Assembly (NCBI GenBank): GCA_018350325.1
Contig: JAEVLN010000015.1
Span: 1,508,008 to 1,572,007 of the forward strand
Origin: Globodera rostochiensis
Taxonomy: Eukaryota > Nematoda > Chromadorea > Rhabditida > Heteroderidae
Length of the DNA: 64,000 bases
Reading direction: 5' to 3'
In this document: positions 24,909 through 37,800 of the stretch, in pieces
Position numbering within the stretch: position 1 is the stretch's first letter
Layout of the letters: each line of letters opens with the position of its first letter
The notes under the pieces: generated by a model
What the model was told of the DNA's origin: nothing
The model's input: the letters and a program-made list of their open reading frames with translations, nothing else
Database searches by the model: none
Made by a program: the position numbers and the translations under genes

Positions 24909-26352
24909 ATGGAACGCCTGAAGGAAGGCGGCCGCCAATTTGTGGCCGGGGGAACTGCTGGTGGGTGTTTGGGGGGGGGGCTGGTGTTGAGCCAATCCCT
25001 GGCATTTGGCAATTGTTGCGCTTTATTGGGCATTAATTACGTGTTGAAATGTCAACAATTTTGTCTCATCTACCGCAGGGATGGTGGAGGTTTGTCTGAT
25101 GCACCCGCTCGACTTGATGAAGACGCGTCTCCAAGTGGGCGGGAGCCGTTATGCCGGGTTGGCCGACTGTTTTCGGCAGACTTTGCGCAAGGAGGGCGTC
25201 TCCGGTGCTCAGAAATTGGACATAATGTGTTCAATCGACGCCCTTTTCTCTTAAGGCTTTTACAAGGGAATTCTGCCGCCGATTATTGCCGAGACGCCGA
25301 AACGTGCCACCAAATTTTTCACCTTTGAACAGTACAAACGGGCACTCGAGCCGTTGGCACACCAATGCCATTGCCCTGCGTGGGCTGTAAGCCTCCTTTT
25401 TAGTGTTTTAATTGTGTTGATCGATCGTTCGTTTTTGAAAATGTCCCATCACAAAAACAGTGCCTTTCCCTTGCGGGGCTGTTGAGCGGTCTGACGGAGG
25501 CCATTGTGATTTGTCCCTTCGAAGTGGTCAAAGTGCGTCTTCAGACGGAGCTCAACGTTTCCCTTGCAGAGGTTACCAAAATTTGGGAATGTTGGGGCCT
25601 TTGGCCAAGCCAATCGGTCGATCGATTGGCCGCTGAAAGTTTGTGCATTTTCCAGCAGCGGAGTTCGGCCGCCGTTGCGCGGGAAATTACGCGTGCCAAT
25701 GGCATCGGAACGAGCGGACTGTACCGGGGCCTGGGCGCCACACTTTGGCGTCACGGTGTCTGGAACATGTTCTACTTCGGGCTTTATCACAACCTCCGGA
25801 CATTTATGACGACACTAAAGAGTGGGGCAACAGTTTTTATACGACACAATTTACACTCAATGAATGCCAATTGAGTGGAAGGAACGCGGGACGAATTGAT
25901 GATAATGGCCCTCTCCGTTTTTTCAGCCAACCGCGAGGGCAATCAGTCGCCGCAGGGCATCAGTGTGCCGCTGCGACTGTTCCTGGGCTTTCTGGCCGGT
26001 TCCGTCGCCTCCGTTGCGAACATTCCCTTTGATGTGGCCAAAAGTCGCATTCAGGGTAGGGAATTGTTGGCACAGAATGTGCCGTTTCCCTTCCCATTTC
26101 TTCAGGTCCCCAGCCCGAATCGGGCCGCGTCTACCACACAACTTGGCAGACCGTTCGGCTCGTTTATCGCCGCGTAATTTGTGTTCGAAAAGCATTCATC
26201 AATTTCCTCCCCCCCCCCCCCCGGTCATTTAGGAGGGCTTCACAGCTTTGTACCGGGGCCTCGTGCCCAAAGTGATGCGGTTGGGCCCAGGCGGAGGGAT
26301 TATGTTGGTCGTGTTCGAAACGGTGTACGAATTTCTGGCCAAACACACCTGA
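24909..26352 (+). CDS. slc25a21: Mitochondrial 2-oxodicarboxylate carrier (SLC25A21)
   Basis: This inner mitochondrial membrane carrier exchanges 2-oxoadipate (from lysine and tryptophan breakdown) for 2-oxoglutarate. Eight exons join in frame: 24909-24960, 25079-25204, 25256-25386, 25461-25571, 25656-25821, 25927-26055, 26106-26173 and 26233-26352, giving 300 residues (human 299). The three mitochondrial carrier repeats are each visible by their signature: HPLDLMKTRLQ, CPFEVVKVRLQ and IPFDVAKSRIQ. Family-specific sequence includes RQFVAGGTAGMVEVCLMHP, YKGILPPIIAETPKRATKFF, GLLSGLTEAIV, YRGLGATLWRHGVWNMFYFG, SRIQGPQPESG and the end VPKVMRLGPGGGIMLVVFE. No transit peptide is needed for this family. 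Intron 7 includes a 16-base C run just before the acceptor. Confidence 0.95.
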
Positions 26353-26947
26353 TCAGTGATCGGAAACGCGAAGACTCCAAGCCGTTCTCAATTTGAACAC
26401 TTTCGCCTGTTTCTTTCCTAATGATTTCATTCATAGCTTCATCATTTTTGCCTTTTATTATATCAACTTATTTTATTTGTTAAAGTATCTTTTAATTATT
26501 GAATAATTTGTGTTGGAGGCGCAAAAGGAGGAAATCTCTCAAGGAAAGTGTTTTAAATACACTTCCTTTGGCTTCATAACATACAGCACTTAAGTATAAA
26601 AATATGATGACGACATTAATGATTATTAATGGGGGATAAATATGGACATTAATGATTATTAATGGGGGGGGGGCAAAAAAGACATTTTGTGGCATTTGGA
26701 AGATGGGGGGAGGGAATGAATGGAAACGAAGGGGGGGGGGATACATTTTGAGGTTTGAAGCACATTTTGTGTCCCTCGAAAGAGCAAATGCCGAAGATGG
26801 ATGATGAGCGGGGGGAGGGCACTTTTGAAAAGGGTGGTGCGACGCGACCGGGTGATTTCAAGGCTTCAGGGAATGCTTTCACGGGGGGCTCCTCCGCTCG
26901 CTTGCCGTTGGCTTTTGTTGTGATTATTCGATGGTGCCCCGGGCGTT
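26353..26947. other. Convergent spacer with a short tandem repeat
   Basis: 3' spacer between SLC25A21 (+) and syd-1 (-). At about 26613-26670 a 24-base unit (GACATTAATGATTATTAATG plus a G run) occurs twice, with an ATAAATAT insertion between. G runs of 8-10 bases occur at about 26664-26672 and 26730-26738. No exon was seen. Confidence 0.5.
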
Positions 26948-29900
26948 TCACCCTCCAGCACCGCCCTCGCCGCCTCCGGCGTCGTCCCCTCCATCGCTTC
27001 TTCCTTTTCCCTCGCAGTGGCCGCCGCTGTTGCCGTCCTCTCCGTCTCGGCCAGCACCGCCGCCGGCGCCGCCGCTGCTGCTGTTTGAGTCGAAACTGCC
27101 GTCTGCGAATTAAATGTTGGCACTTGGATCGGTCCGTTTCAATCGCTAGTGATCGGTGATCGGAGCTTGTCTATGCCCAATCCGTAACGATCCGTCCGAT
27201 TACGCCCCGCCCATTTGGTGGAGGAGGCTAATTGCGGTGATGGCAACCACCGGGGGGCATAACACTTACTGACTCGGGGCCAGTGGTCCAACAGCAATCG
27301 CAGTGCATGGGCCGCCTGTTGGACGTTCAGCGTGTCCACGCGATGGTCAACGGACGTTTTTGTTGTTGTTGAGGAGGCCAATGCCGCTGAATGTGAGGTC
27401 GGCGACGAATTTGGGGGACGGACGGACGACTGCTGCTGCTGCTGCTGGTGGTGCTGGTACTGGTCGAGCGGGGAGAAAGTGCAGAAAAGCTAAAATAAAT
27501 TGCATTAATAAATTAATTACTAGAAATCTTCCAAAAATGTCAAGAGGTTCAAAAGAATTTTCTAAATATTTTAGTTTTTACCAAAGGCCCAAAAACGCCG
27601 GTAAGTCTTTGCATTGTCAGCCCGTTATGCGGTTCGGAGGCGAGCAAAGCGCGGAAATGGCCCATCAGAAAGACCAACGAGTTCTGTGAATTAATGGGAA
27701 AGAAAAAGCATAAATAAAAAACAATTTTAATTACTTTATTTGGCGTCGGCAAACAGTCCACAATTCGCATAACCAACTTTTGGTTACCCTGAAAGTGAAA
27801 TTAAAAAGCATTTACAAATTAATTTGTTCGTTTTTGCCTCTTTATCGACGGATGGCATCACCGCGGCGGCATCCAAAAGCATTGTGTAAATGTTGGAGGG
27901 CACCAACGGTTCGGGCAGTTCCCGTAAGAAATCCTTTTGCAAATATTGTTTTATATTAACCATTTTTGCTAAAACTGAATATTATCCATTTTATTTTTAG
28001 ACCCCTCCCCCCCCCTCCAATCTCCGGCTTACGGAAATTTCGGAATAATTTTGAGGCAGATTTAGGTATACCCCAATTTTTTTAAATGTTTGGAATGAAA
28101 AACGACCAAAGACAATGGCACGGCACGATAATTGATAAAACGGAAATTTGTTAAAAACACCCCCCCCCGTCCACCCCGCCCACCTTCACCAAGCAGGTCA
28201 ACAAATTAGGGTCCGGCACCGGCCGTTCGCCAATGTCCGCCTCCGCACTGTTCTCCTCCAATTGGACTCGCAAACGCACCTTTCGCTCGGTGGCCCCACA
28301 AACTGAAGCGGCAAAGCCACAAAAATTATGTCGGGTAAATGAAATGGCCTCACGAAAGTACAGCCCGGGCATGTCGACGCCGCGCCTTTCCAAATCGGCG
28401 ACCAGTCGGCTCAACACCAAAGGGACTGAACAAATCAATTTCACACAAATAAATTGCTTGGACTGGGCGACCTTCAACATTTTCTCGCTGTACCAACCAG
28501 CCCAGGGGTTGGCCAAAAACGCCACGGTCGGCGGGTCGCTGCACACGGCAAAAGCAGTGGGCCATGTCGGCAAAGGCGACCTGTGCACAACAAATTGTTG
28601 TTGCTTTTGGTGCCAAAATTGACGGTTTGCCCCCACCTTCAGTAGCAGCTGCCCCCGGGGTTCCAATTGGAGGGTAAACATTCGATTGGTGCCGAAGCCT
28701 TCCACCAAAAAGGCGTCCATTAGACGGATGTCGCCCTTGTGACAGAAGCGATGCCTAAACGTCCGACAGAGGCAATTAATTGTCCAATTGACGGGCGGCC
28801 CCCCCCCCCCGGTTTGGAATTAGTCCAAAAGACAAAAAGATGCTGGTGTACTTACCGAAGCTGCGGATGCCATGCGTATATGAAAAAAGAGGCATTGGTG
28901 GCGTTCAGAATGTCGATGTCAAACCGTTCGGCCCACCTAAAAGCGTTCAATAATTCAATTAATTGACGGGATTCTCCGCCATTTTAATAGTCGAACGATT
29001 TGCCAACAAAAGGGCCAGCAGTAGGGAGAGGGAGGGAACCCCATAAATGCCAATAATGAATGGCACATTTGCCTTGCCCCCTCTCCCCACCTGAAGTGCT
29101 GTTCGGGCGTCGAAATTCCGGTGCGGGCCCGGTGCTGTTCGTCCACCTCCAGCACACAATAGAGCTGCTTGGAGTGGACGCGGTCGGGCACTTTCAAATT
29201 GCGACCCTCGACGACCTGAACGCATCGTTTAGGGAATTCGTTCTGCCTTCTTTTCAACAGTATTTGCACGCAAAAACTGATCAGTTCTTTTGCTGATCAG
29301 GTCTGAGAAGCCGCTCAATCGCTTTTTCGCTCACCGTGACGCTGAGAATTCCGCTCAGCGAATTCGCCCCGCTCAGCCCGTCCACGTCGAAGCCGGGCCC
29401 AGCCGTGCGGAGAGGGACGCGCCGATTGGTTAGCGGGGAGACGTGCAGACGGTCCAAAATGTCCTGAGGACAAAATCATTAATTACTAATTAGTCCATCT
29501 TCAAAATAAATTACCGCCTTTTCTGCAGGACTCATTCCCTCCACATTTGCCAAAACGGGCGCATTCTGTGCCACGGACGTCGCCTCAAAATTGTTTTGTG
29601 CCACCGGTGTCCCCACAAAATGCTAAAAGACCGGTGCTTATTATTTTTGCATTTAAAATTTCCAATTTTGGCACATTTTCCATTAGCACAGCCTTTGGAG
29701 GGAGCGAATTTGAGCGTGTTTGTGCCCCGAGGCGGCCCATCTCCGCCCAACGCGACCGACGGCCGCCGACGAATTGGCCCCCAAAGTCGTCTTCGTCCTC
29801 AAAAAGTCTTTTAAACCGCGCCAATTGTTTGTGCCATACTTCACTGGCCCAATTCCGATACTCTTTGGCCGAGAAAATGTCGGCCACCGTTCGTCCCGTG

Positions 29901-32813
29901 CCGCCCACCAGTGACCCGTTGGACATTGGCACAAAAGTTCGTCCTAAAAATTTGATGGAACAACAAAAAATGGAAAATTCTGAAACTTTGGCGTCCGACT
30001 TCGATGTCGGAGAAGGCGCCGCCCGACGGATGCGTCGGGGCGCATGGATTTGCGTAGAAAGGCAGCGGAGCGCCGGGGGCGTTCGAAGGCGGCGGATGGA
30101 ACGCCGGCGGCACAGCGTCCCCGCGCCCTGTGACGGAAATGGCAAATGTTTGCACTAATTAAGCCCCCCCCAATACATCGGATGTTCGCATTCTGCTGAA
30201 GTTGTGCCGCCGATGGACCGAATGCATCCGATTGGAGTCGTCTGGACCATAATTGTTTCGAATTTGATAAAACTATCATTTGAACTAACTATAAGGTTGA
30301 TCCCCTACCCCGCCGTTCCCAGACATGGCCAACCCTTGGGACATGGCCAACCTTTGGGACATGGCCAACCCCCGGTCTCCCCGACTTCCTCGCCCCCGAG
30401 GGGTCGGGGAGCAACGCTAATTTTAAAACGCAACGCCACCTCCTCGGCAGAGAATTGCTTTTGTGCGGTACCCAATCGACGGGGGGCAAATCGTTTTCCC
30501 TCAATAACGCGCTGTACGGCGGGGGTTGCTGAAGGCTGAAATTTTGTTGGCATTCCAACGACAAAAAATGCGCTAATTGTTGGGCATTTTACGAGTTTTG
30601 GTGGGGAAAATGAGCGGGTGCCATCGGAAGTGAAGTCGAATTTATTGTTGGGGCGCCGATCACAGTTCGAGCGCCGGCCCGATAACCCGTTGAAGAACTC
30701 ATCGACGCGGGCACAGCACCTGAACAGAATTCGGAATCGGTTGGTGAGGTACGGATTCCGATCGGGATTGGTTGGTGAGGTAAGGATTCCGATCGGGATT
30801 GGTTGGTGAGGTAAGGATTCCGATCGGGATTGGTTGGTGAGGTAAGGATTCCGATCGGGATTGGTTGGTGAGGTAAGGATTCCGATCGGGATTGGTTGGT
30901 GAGGTAAGGATTCCGATCGGGATTGGTTGGGGGGGATTCCGATCGGGATTGGTTGGGGGGGGGATTCCGATCGGGATTGGTTGGGGGGGGATTCCGATCG
31001 GGATTCGTTGGTGAGGTAAGGATTCCGATCGGGATTGATTGGTTAGTTGGTGGGGGGGGGATTCCCGGTACTTTCAGAAGTTCTTCATCCGATAGCCAAA
31101 AGGTATTGGAGACTCAAAACAACAGCGAGGTCGATTAGTTGTACACACCGAAGAAGTGTCGCCGCTGCATTGGTGCGGAGGCAGAAGGCGGAAGGCGGCC
31201 GAGCGTTGCGGAAGCGAACGGCTGGTGCCTTTGGGGCGGGGGGAAGGCGAAGGCATCGGAGGGGGGCGAATGCGCGAAGAATGGCGGATGCCGTTGCTGA
31301 AATTGGGGAAAGGAATGCCAAACACTTTTTTCTATTGGAGCAAAAAGTAAAGCCGTCAATGCCTGTTGGAAGGGCTGCACCCGCGGGGGCTGAATCCGCG
31401 CGCTTTGGGCCACCGCGTCCGTACCGTCCATTTGCCGGCCGACAGATGAGTTGCTGGGCTGCTTAAACGATTTTGTTGTTTGTTAGCCACTTTTTGGCAC
31501 TTTCATTTTGAACTTATGCGTAATTAAAATTAATTTTCTCCACATTTACCAGAATTTGCTGTTGTTGTTGTTGCTGCTGCTGTTGCTGCAACTGCTGGGG
31601 ATACTGACGGTGCCGAAGCTGTTGCTGCTGCTGATCAGACTGCACAAACGCGTCGATCATCTCCCGTCCCCCCCCCTCCCCCACCTGCTGTTGTTGCTGC
31701 ATTCGCTGCTGCTTCTTCTGCTGCTGCTGTTGACGCACCTTCCTGCCCAGCCAACTTGCCGCCGTGCTCGCCGGCTTTGCCAAAATGCCCGAGCTGGAGG
31801 CCTTTATAAGAAGAAATTCAATTTTGTTTTCTTCAAAGCTCAAAAAACACGATCCCTTTAATTTAAAAATGCCCACTTCCGAGTCCCGTCTGTTGTCCAC
31901 ATCCGGCATTTTTTGAAACACAACCACCGGCCGTTCAATTCGTTCGGAAGGCCCACGCACCGCCAATTGGTCACGCTGATCTTTCAGGAAGCTGAAAAAT
32001 TGAGGGAAAAATTGTTCAATGATTGCTAAAGATTTTCAAATTGTCCAATTGTTAGAAAATGCCAACGAATCGCGGGGGAGGGGGGGGAGGGCGTTTCCGG
32101 ATCCTCCCCCAACGGTTGCCTCGTGCGCAGGAGAAGCCTTCGCGGGATGGACAGCATCAGGACGACGTCGTCGATGGCCATCTCGCGGACCAACACGTTG
32201 TTGACCGCCAGAACTTGGTCGCCCGGCCTCAGAATGTCTCCGCACCTTTGCAACTCCGAATTTTCACCAAAACGCGACACGAAAACTCCGGTGAACTGAT
32301 CGACGCCTAAAGGGACACAAATTCAAGACGCCAAACCCACAGATTTTTTTGATGGCAATGTATTGAATTCGGAGGACAGTGCCAATCATTTGGACATACC
32401 GTTCCCCTCGCGCAGATAAAGTCCAAGCGATTGGCCCGGCTTTTTGATGATCTCCACCAGTTGAACGACGCGAATTTCGCCACCAACCACCGACCCATAC
32501 CTTGGCGTTTTGTACTCCTCCCTGCAAATTGACAGATCACTTTCGTTTTAGTCTTTTGATCATCCCCTCCCCCTCCCACCTGTTCAACACTCGCGCGGAG
32601 AAGCCCTGGACGCCACGCGTTGTCAGCGTGCTGGACTGCTGGTCGACCTCGCGCAACTGTCGATAAACGTCCTCGGGCAGTTCTCCGGTATATTGGCCAC
32701 CACCACCGCCCCCAAAAGCGCTGCTGCTGGACGGACCCGCCACTTAAATGGGAAGAAATAAGCCGCTGACCCGTGGGAATTGGGGGCAATTGAACGCATT
32801 TAATTTGCACCAT
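26948..32813 (-). CDS. syd-1: Synapse defective protein 1 (PDZ-C2-RhoGAP scaffold)
   Basis: SYD-1 marks and assembles presynaptic active zones in worms and flies; mammals have SYDE1/2. Early exons join in frame: 32813-32771, 32742-32580, 32521-32400, 32306-32114, 31991-31877, 31801-31550, 31461-31149, 30719-30593 and 30535-30440. The PDZ domain spans the third and fourth exons ([55 protein letters not shown]). A Gln-rich exon follows. The C2 domain is near 29350-28650 ([53 protein letters not shown]). The RhoGAP-like domain is at 28420-27480 ([67 protein letters not shown]). The Arg finger of GLYR is Phe here, so GAP activity is unlikely. The tail is Gly/Ser/Asp-rich and ends at 26948. Joins around 30440-29500 are approximate. 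Confidence 0.92.
30754..31060. repeat. 31-bp minisatellite in a syd-1 intron
   Basis: Six near-identical 31-base units (GGATTCCGATCGGGATTGGT followed by TGGTGAGGTAA) start at 30754, 30785, 30816, 30847, 30878 and 30909. About four shorter units follow in which TGGTGAGGTAA is replaced by a G run. It lies between two well-supported minus-strand exons of syd-1, so it is intronic. On the plus strand each full unit contains GAGGTAAG, a perfect 5' splice-site match, but in the wrong orientation for syd-1. Confidence 0.9.
31556..31735 (-). repeat. CAG/CAA repeats coding poly-glutamine in syd-1
   Basis: Within the 252-base syd-1 exon 31801-31550, three blocks of CAG/CAA codons encode runs of 5-10 glutamines separated by short spacers such as KKQQRM and [17 protein letters not shown]. 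The exon keeps frame on both sides. The region should be disordered and its length may vary between individuals. Confidence 0.8.
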
Positions 32814-32815
32814 GT

Positions 32816-32953
32816 TCACAATGTTGAGGAGGCCGTTTCATTTTCTGCTTGGCCTTCAGTGGGCGAGAACTCCAAGGTGTACGCCGGGGTTGAACAAGGC
32901 CAAAACTCGGTCAAATTTTTCGAATTTTGTTCAAAAACATTTCGAGCGGCCAT
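32816..32953 (-). promoter_or_regulatory. Upstream open reading frame before syd-1
   Basis: An ATG at 32953 opens a 45-codon frame that stops at 32816, two bases before the syd-1 start codon at 32813 (context TGAACATGG). If it is part of the syd-1 transcript it could lower or control translation. It could also be removed by trans-splicing. The peptide resembles nothing known to me. Confidence 0.4.
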
Positions 32954-34813
32954 GGCATTGAAATGCTTCAAATTTGCCTTTTCACTCTGAAAAAGTAAAG
33001 TAATTGGGCCAAATGAAGGAAATGAATTTGAGGGGTTAGAAGAGGGGGAGGAAGGGCAAGAGATTCCTCCTTCAATTGGCTTTTCCCCCCAGGCGACTTA
33101 TACTTGGCTTCCTCCCTCCTCCAAATATTCCCTGAGGGCACTTGGGCAAAGAAAAGCCAAAGTGCCATTGGTGGGCTGGGGAAGCGGAGCATCACATTCG
33201 ATGAGAGAATTGCAAAACTGATTAATCGGGATTGACGGAGGAAGAAGAATGGCATCGGACACGGCATCGATTGGGGGGGCGGGCTGGACAAGATTTGTTG
33301 GACAGAGTTGGGGATGAATTGGAAGTAAAATGGAAGCGTTTTGTGCGATTGGTAAAGCCGGATTTTGGCAATTGTATAGGGAAAGACCGAATGCGCGCAA
33401 CATAAACGGCCTTATTGGCCTGCCATAATTATCCCTTAGGCGACAGTTTCGGGGATAGCTCACCAACGGACGATTAGCGCAATTGGCGTCGATTAAGCCG
33501 CCCTCAAAATGATTTTATTTTTAGCAAAAATATAAATAAAATAAACGCTCAATTAAAAAGTATTGCAATGTGCCAAACGAATAACGCATAATGGCACTTC
33601 TCACTATGCGTCCAATTCAATTCCATCCCGGCCAAATTCCTCCCCATAAATATTAAATATCCCTTCGGAGGAGGGCACTTCCAATGTTTCAATGGTCTCC
33701 AAGCGGTCAGACCACTCAACAAGCAAAGGGCGCAGCATCGATTTCACAAAAATGAATTAATGGGAGGCGACAACAAGGTCGAAGCGGACGAGCAGAACAA
33801 CAGAGGGCAAGAAGAGCGCTCCGGGGGGGGGGGGAGATGAACCGTTTAGGGGGCAAAAAGTAAAATGCTGGAAGGCGGGGGAGGGGTAAAGACGGAAGAT
33901 AAAGCCGACAAACTTTCCAAATGGACAATGAATGACCATCCATTGTGAGGGAGTGCGCGAAAGCATAAAAATAAATATCAAACACTTCGGCCTGAGGCGC
34001 TTTGGGGGAAAGGAATTTTGCCGGAGGGGCGAAAAGGGATTGGGAAGGATGAGAAGGGAGAAGAAGCGAAGAAGAGTTGGGGAAGAGGAGAGGAGGGGAA
34101 GAAGCTGTTAGAGCCCTGTCGGTGGTGGTGGGTGGCATTGTGCTTGACCGACGAGGGGAAAGGATTTTGGGCATTGCCAACGACGGCGAGCATGGAAAGG
34201 GCGGGGGGGGGGGGGAGAGGGAAAAGCATGGCTTAATCCAGCAATACGGCAGAGAGAGGGAGAAGAGAGAGAGATGGAAGGCGAGGGCACAGAGACGGCG
34301 AGGTGTTTGTGCACTGCCAGCGTCAGGACGGGCGGGCATAACGTTGCTTGACCCGTGGGCAGACTGTCAGAGGAAAGGAAATGGGCAGGCAGAGAGGCAA
34401 ACAAAATGCCGGAAACAAGACAGCCGCGCCCGCCGGCACAACCAGTGTGGCACCATCGACATCGAAGCGGTGTGTGGGGGGGGGGAGGCATTCCCGAGGG
34501 GAAAGTAAGCGACGACCGATTTGGTGCCAGCGGGGAGAAGCGCAAAAGGCAAAAGGAAAATGGCCGCCCGACAAATCCCTCGGGGCGATTTGTTGAAGTT
34601 GATCTAAGCAGAACAGTATTGGCTTAAGAAAGAACAATTAAATAAGCCAGCAGTGAACCTGTGGCCATTTTATTCCGCATTAAAAGTTATTTTTATTTTT
34701 GACCAATGTAATAAACACAACGGAAAATAACGCGATAAAACAAACGGTTTTAAATTCTGAAAAATATTTTGAGAATTAATTGGAGATGAAAGAAAGGGTT
34801 CACTGATCCAAAA
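32954..34813. other. Intergenic region upstream of syd-1
   Basis: About 1.9 kb between the 5' end of syd-1 and the 3' end of atg-16, both on the minus strand. No exon is supported. A G run lies at 33825-33834. Positions 34015-34290 on the plus strand are strongly purine-rich (GGAGAAG-type sequence). Open frames in this part are biased by these tracts. Confidence 0.45.
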
Positions 34814-37800
34814 TCATCTCCACAAACACACTCCTCGGCGTTTATCGCCACTGAGCAGCGAATGCCCCCCGGGATGCCAGGACAACGACAGCACAGCCAC
34901 ACCCCTGCAAAAAGCGTTTTTTAATAAATATAATAATTTAAATTTTAAATGCTCCAATTTTTTTTTGTTATTTTTCTCAAATTTCCACATTCCTTCGCAG
35001 AGGGGGGGGGGGGACTTACTCGTGTCCACCCTTGTGGAGCACCTTCTCCAGCCTCGTGGTTAGCAAATTCCACACAAAGATTTGACCATCGGCAGACCCG
35101 GAGGCCACAAAAGTATCCGACGGGCTGATCACCGCACGGCCAAAGTCGGACGAAGTTCGATACTGTTCAGCGCTTAAAATAATCGAAAATGCAAATAAAT
35201 TTTATGTGCCTTCTGAACGGACCTGTAAATGTGCAACGTGCCAAAATTGCGCAAATCAATCAAAGTCAACGTTTCGTCGCGAGCCGAACAGAGAAGCGAT
35301 CGACAATCTGTCGAAAGAGGCACATGATCAAAACTGCCAAGCATTTCGAAGTCGAAAGAACGGCAAAAACGATAAATTAATCAAAGTGATTATTAATGGA
35401 ATGGATCCCGGCCATATTTTAGCAATGACTCCCGGGGCACAAACGTACCCAAAGTGACGTTCAACGAGGTCACCCGTGCAGCCAACTTCAAAATGTTGGC
35501 AGGTTGATCACCCGAACGAACGTCCCAAAAGCGAATGCTTTTGTCGAAGTGGCAACTGATCTGAAGCCACCAAAACTCTTTCAACCAAACTCCAAATCAG
35601 TAAAAATCACCCAACCAAAGGACATCCAATTCCCCGTTCATTGGATACCAAATCGCACACAGTCGAGGCAGGGAACAACGTTTTCTGGCCTTAAATGTGC
35701 ATTAATTCAGACAAAATTATCGTTACAACAAAACCCCCGGAGTGCTTCTCCCAATTTAAACTCACATCGATTTGCGGCGATGTCCCAGACTTTGATGGTT
35801 CTGTCGTTGGAACCGGAGACGACCGATCGGCCGGAATTGAAAAAGCGCGCGGTGGTCACTTTGTCCGAATGTCCGGTGAAAGTGAACTAAAAAAGAGCAT
35901 CGATTTCGTTATTATTAAACTCTTTTTCTTTTAATTCCAATGTTTTTGTTGTGCCCTACCCGCAGGCGCTGGTCCTCTATTGTCCAAATACGAATTGCAA
36001 AATCATTGCTGGAAGCAAGAATGTGCCGAAACTCCGAGTCCAAGTCCAACCGAGTGATGGCCTGGTTTGCACCAGTGAAATCAGCCCTCAAATATAATAT
36101 TCACGTGACGACCATTCAATTCGTGCTCACTTTTTGCAAAAGCTGTCGTGGTCCATTGCCCACATTTTCACCTTTTTGTCCATTCCGGCGGTGAAAAAGA
36201 ATTTGCCGTTTGGGTGGAAGAGCACGTCGTTCACCTCGCCCATTTCATTGCACTCCTAAAAATAAATGAAAATGCGCGCTCCAAAACAAACTGAAAACAA
36301 ATGGCACGCACAAATTTGGCCACGCATCGTTCCGGAATGACGTCACCGTAACTCGGAATTCGATTCCTCCCGCCGTCGACGTCCGATGAGGCGGCGGCAA
36401 GATCGGCGAAGCCATCCAAAGTGATCATCTCGTAGCTAAAGCATTGGAAAGTGAGGGGAGGAAATGGGCATTTTGTTAGGGAAAGAGTCGGAAGAATAAA
36501 ACAGAAAGTTTGAATGGTTAAGCCCCCGTAGAGGGAAGCCCAGAAAAAAACCGGTTTACAAAAAAAAAAAAAAAATTATTACGCCTTGGCGTCGAGCAAC
36601 AAATTCGGTCGAGAAGCTTCCGCCAGTTGGGACTGAATCTTTTGGTGTTGAAGTCTGAAAAGCTCCTTTTATAGTACACAAAATACAATAGTCCCCCCTA
36701 TGCTTTCGAATTAAAAACAACATTATTTGGGCCCACGGTTTTAATTATTCGCTTCAAATTTCAAAAAATGTTCCAATTTTTTCGATTGGTTGCTGTGCCC
36801 TCTCACCCGGTGGGCCAAGCCCCCAAAACAACTCACTGCATCTCGCGCTCATTCATATCGTTGACCAGCGAAATTTCCTTTTCCTTCAGTTCTTTCAATC
36901 GGAGGATCAGTTCCGCTCGTTCTTGATCCGTCCGCACATATTTTTCTTCCATCGAATGGTATGCGGTCTAAAAATGATTGTTGGTTTTGAATACTTAAAA
37001 ATACCTAAGGACATTTAAAAATGGAGTTTTTTCGATTTTTGCTCTTCGTTATGCCCCCTTTTGTTGAACTAAGTTCTTGACCTGAAGTGCAATGTGTTCA
37101 TCCAACAGACATTGCCTGTCCTCCTTTATCTGCCGTATCTCCCCAGTGACCCTCTCCAAATCCTGCTTCAGTGCTTCGACTTTGTTCAGTGCCGTGTCGC
37201 GTCCGAAATTTAAAAAAATGTAAGGGCCATAAATCCCTTTCCCCGTATCTTAACTCCTTTTCCAATTATTTTAAACGTTTAAATAATAACTGATTACTCG
37301 GTTTGAGCCCTCCGAAGTTGTTGTTCCACTTCCCCAAGGCGATTGTTTGCATTGATCAACTGCTGGTCGTTCAGCGCCTTCGTCTTGTACAGACCGGCAA
37401 GTTCAACACGTACGGCCTCCAACTCAGTCGAACTTAAAACATAATAAGCAAAATTTACTCGTGTTGCTGTTTTTCTGGCCGAATTACCTTCCGTCGCCGC
37501 CTCCCCTGACTTGAGTATTGGCATTGAACCGATTACTTTTGGCCACACTGTGCAGCAACTGATCAGCCAACTGTTCATCTTAAAATACGCAATGCTTTAG
37601 CCCCTGGAACCGGTGGAAGCAATTTAATCTAATTTTGATGAAAGTTTTTTGACAAAATTCGTTAACATTTTCTCGTTGTGACCTCCTCTTATAAGCCTAA
37701 ACATATCTAAAGGGCAAAGCCGAGTTTAAGATGTTGTGCCATCCCAATTAATTAACTAATTAATTATGAATTAAATACATTGTCGAAAGAAACGTTCGAA

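Noticed and set aside
33098..33466. 122-codon minus-strand frame upstream of syd-1.
   Set aside because: No domain, no signal peptide, no splice partner; composition like the surrounding spacer.
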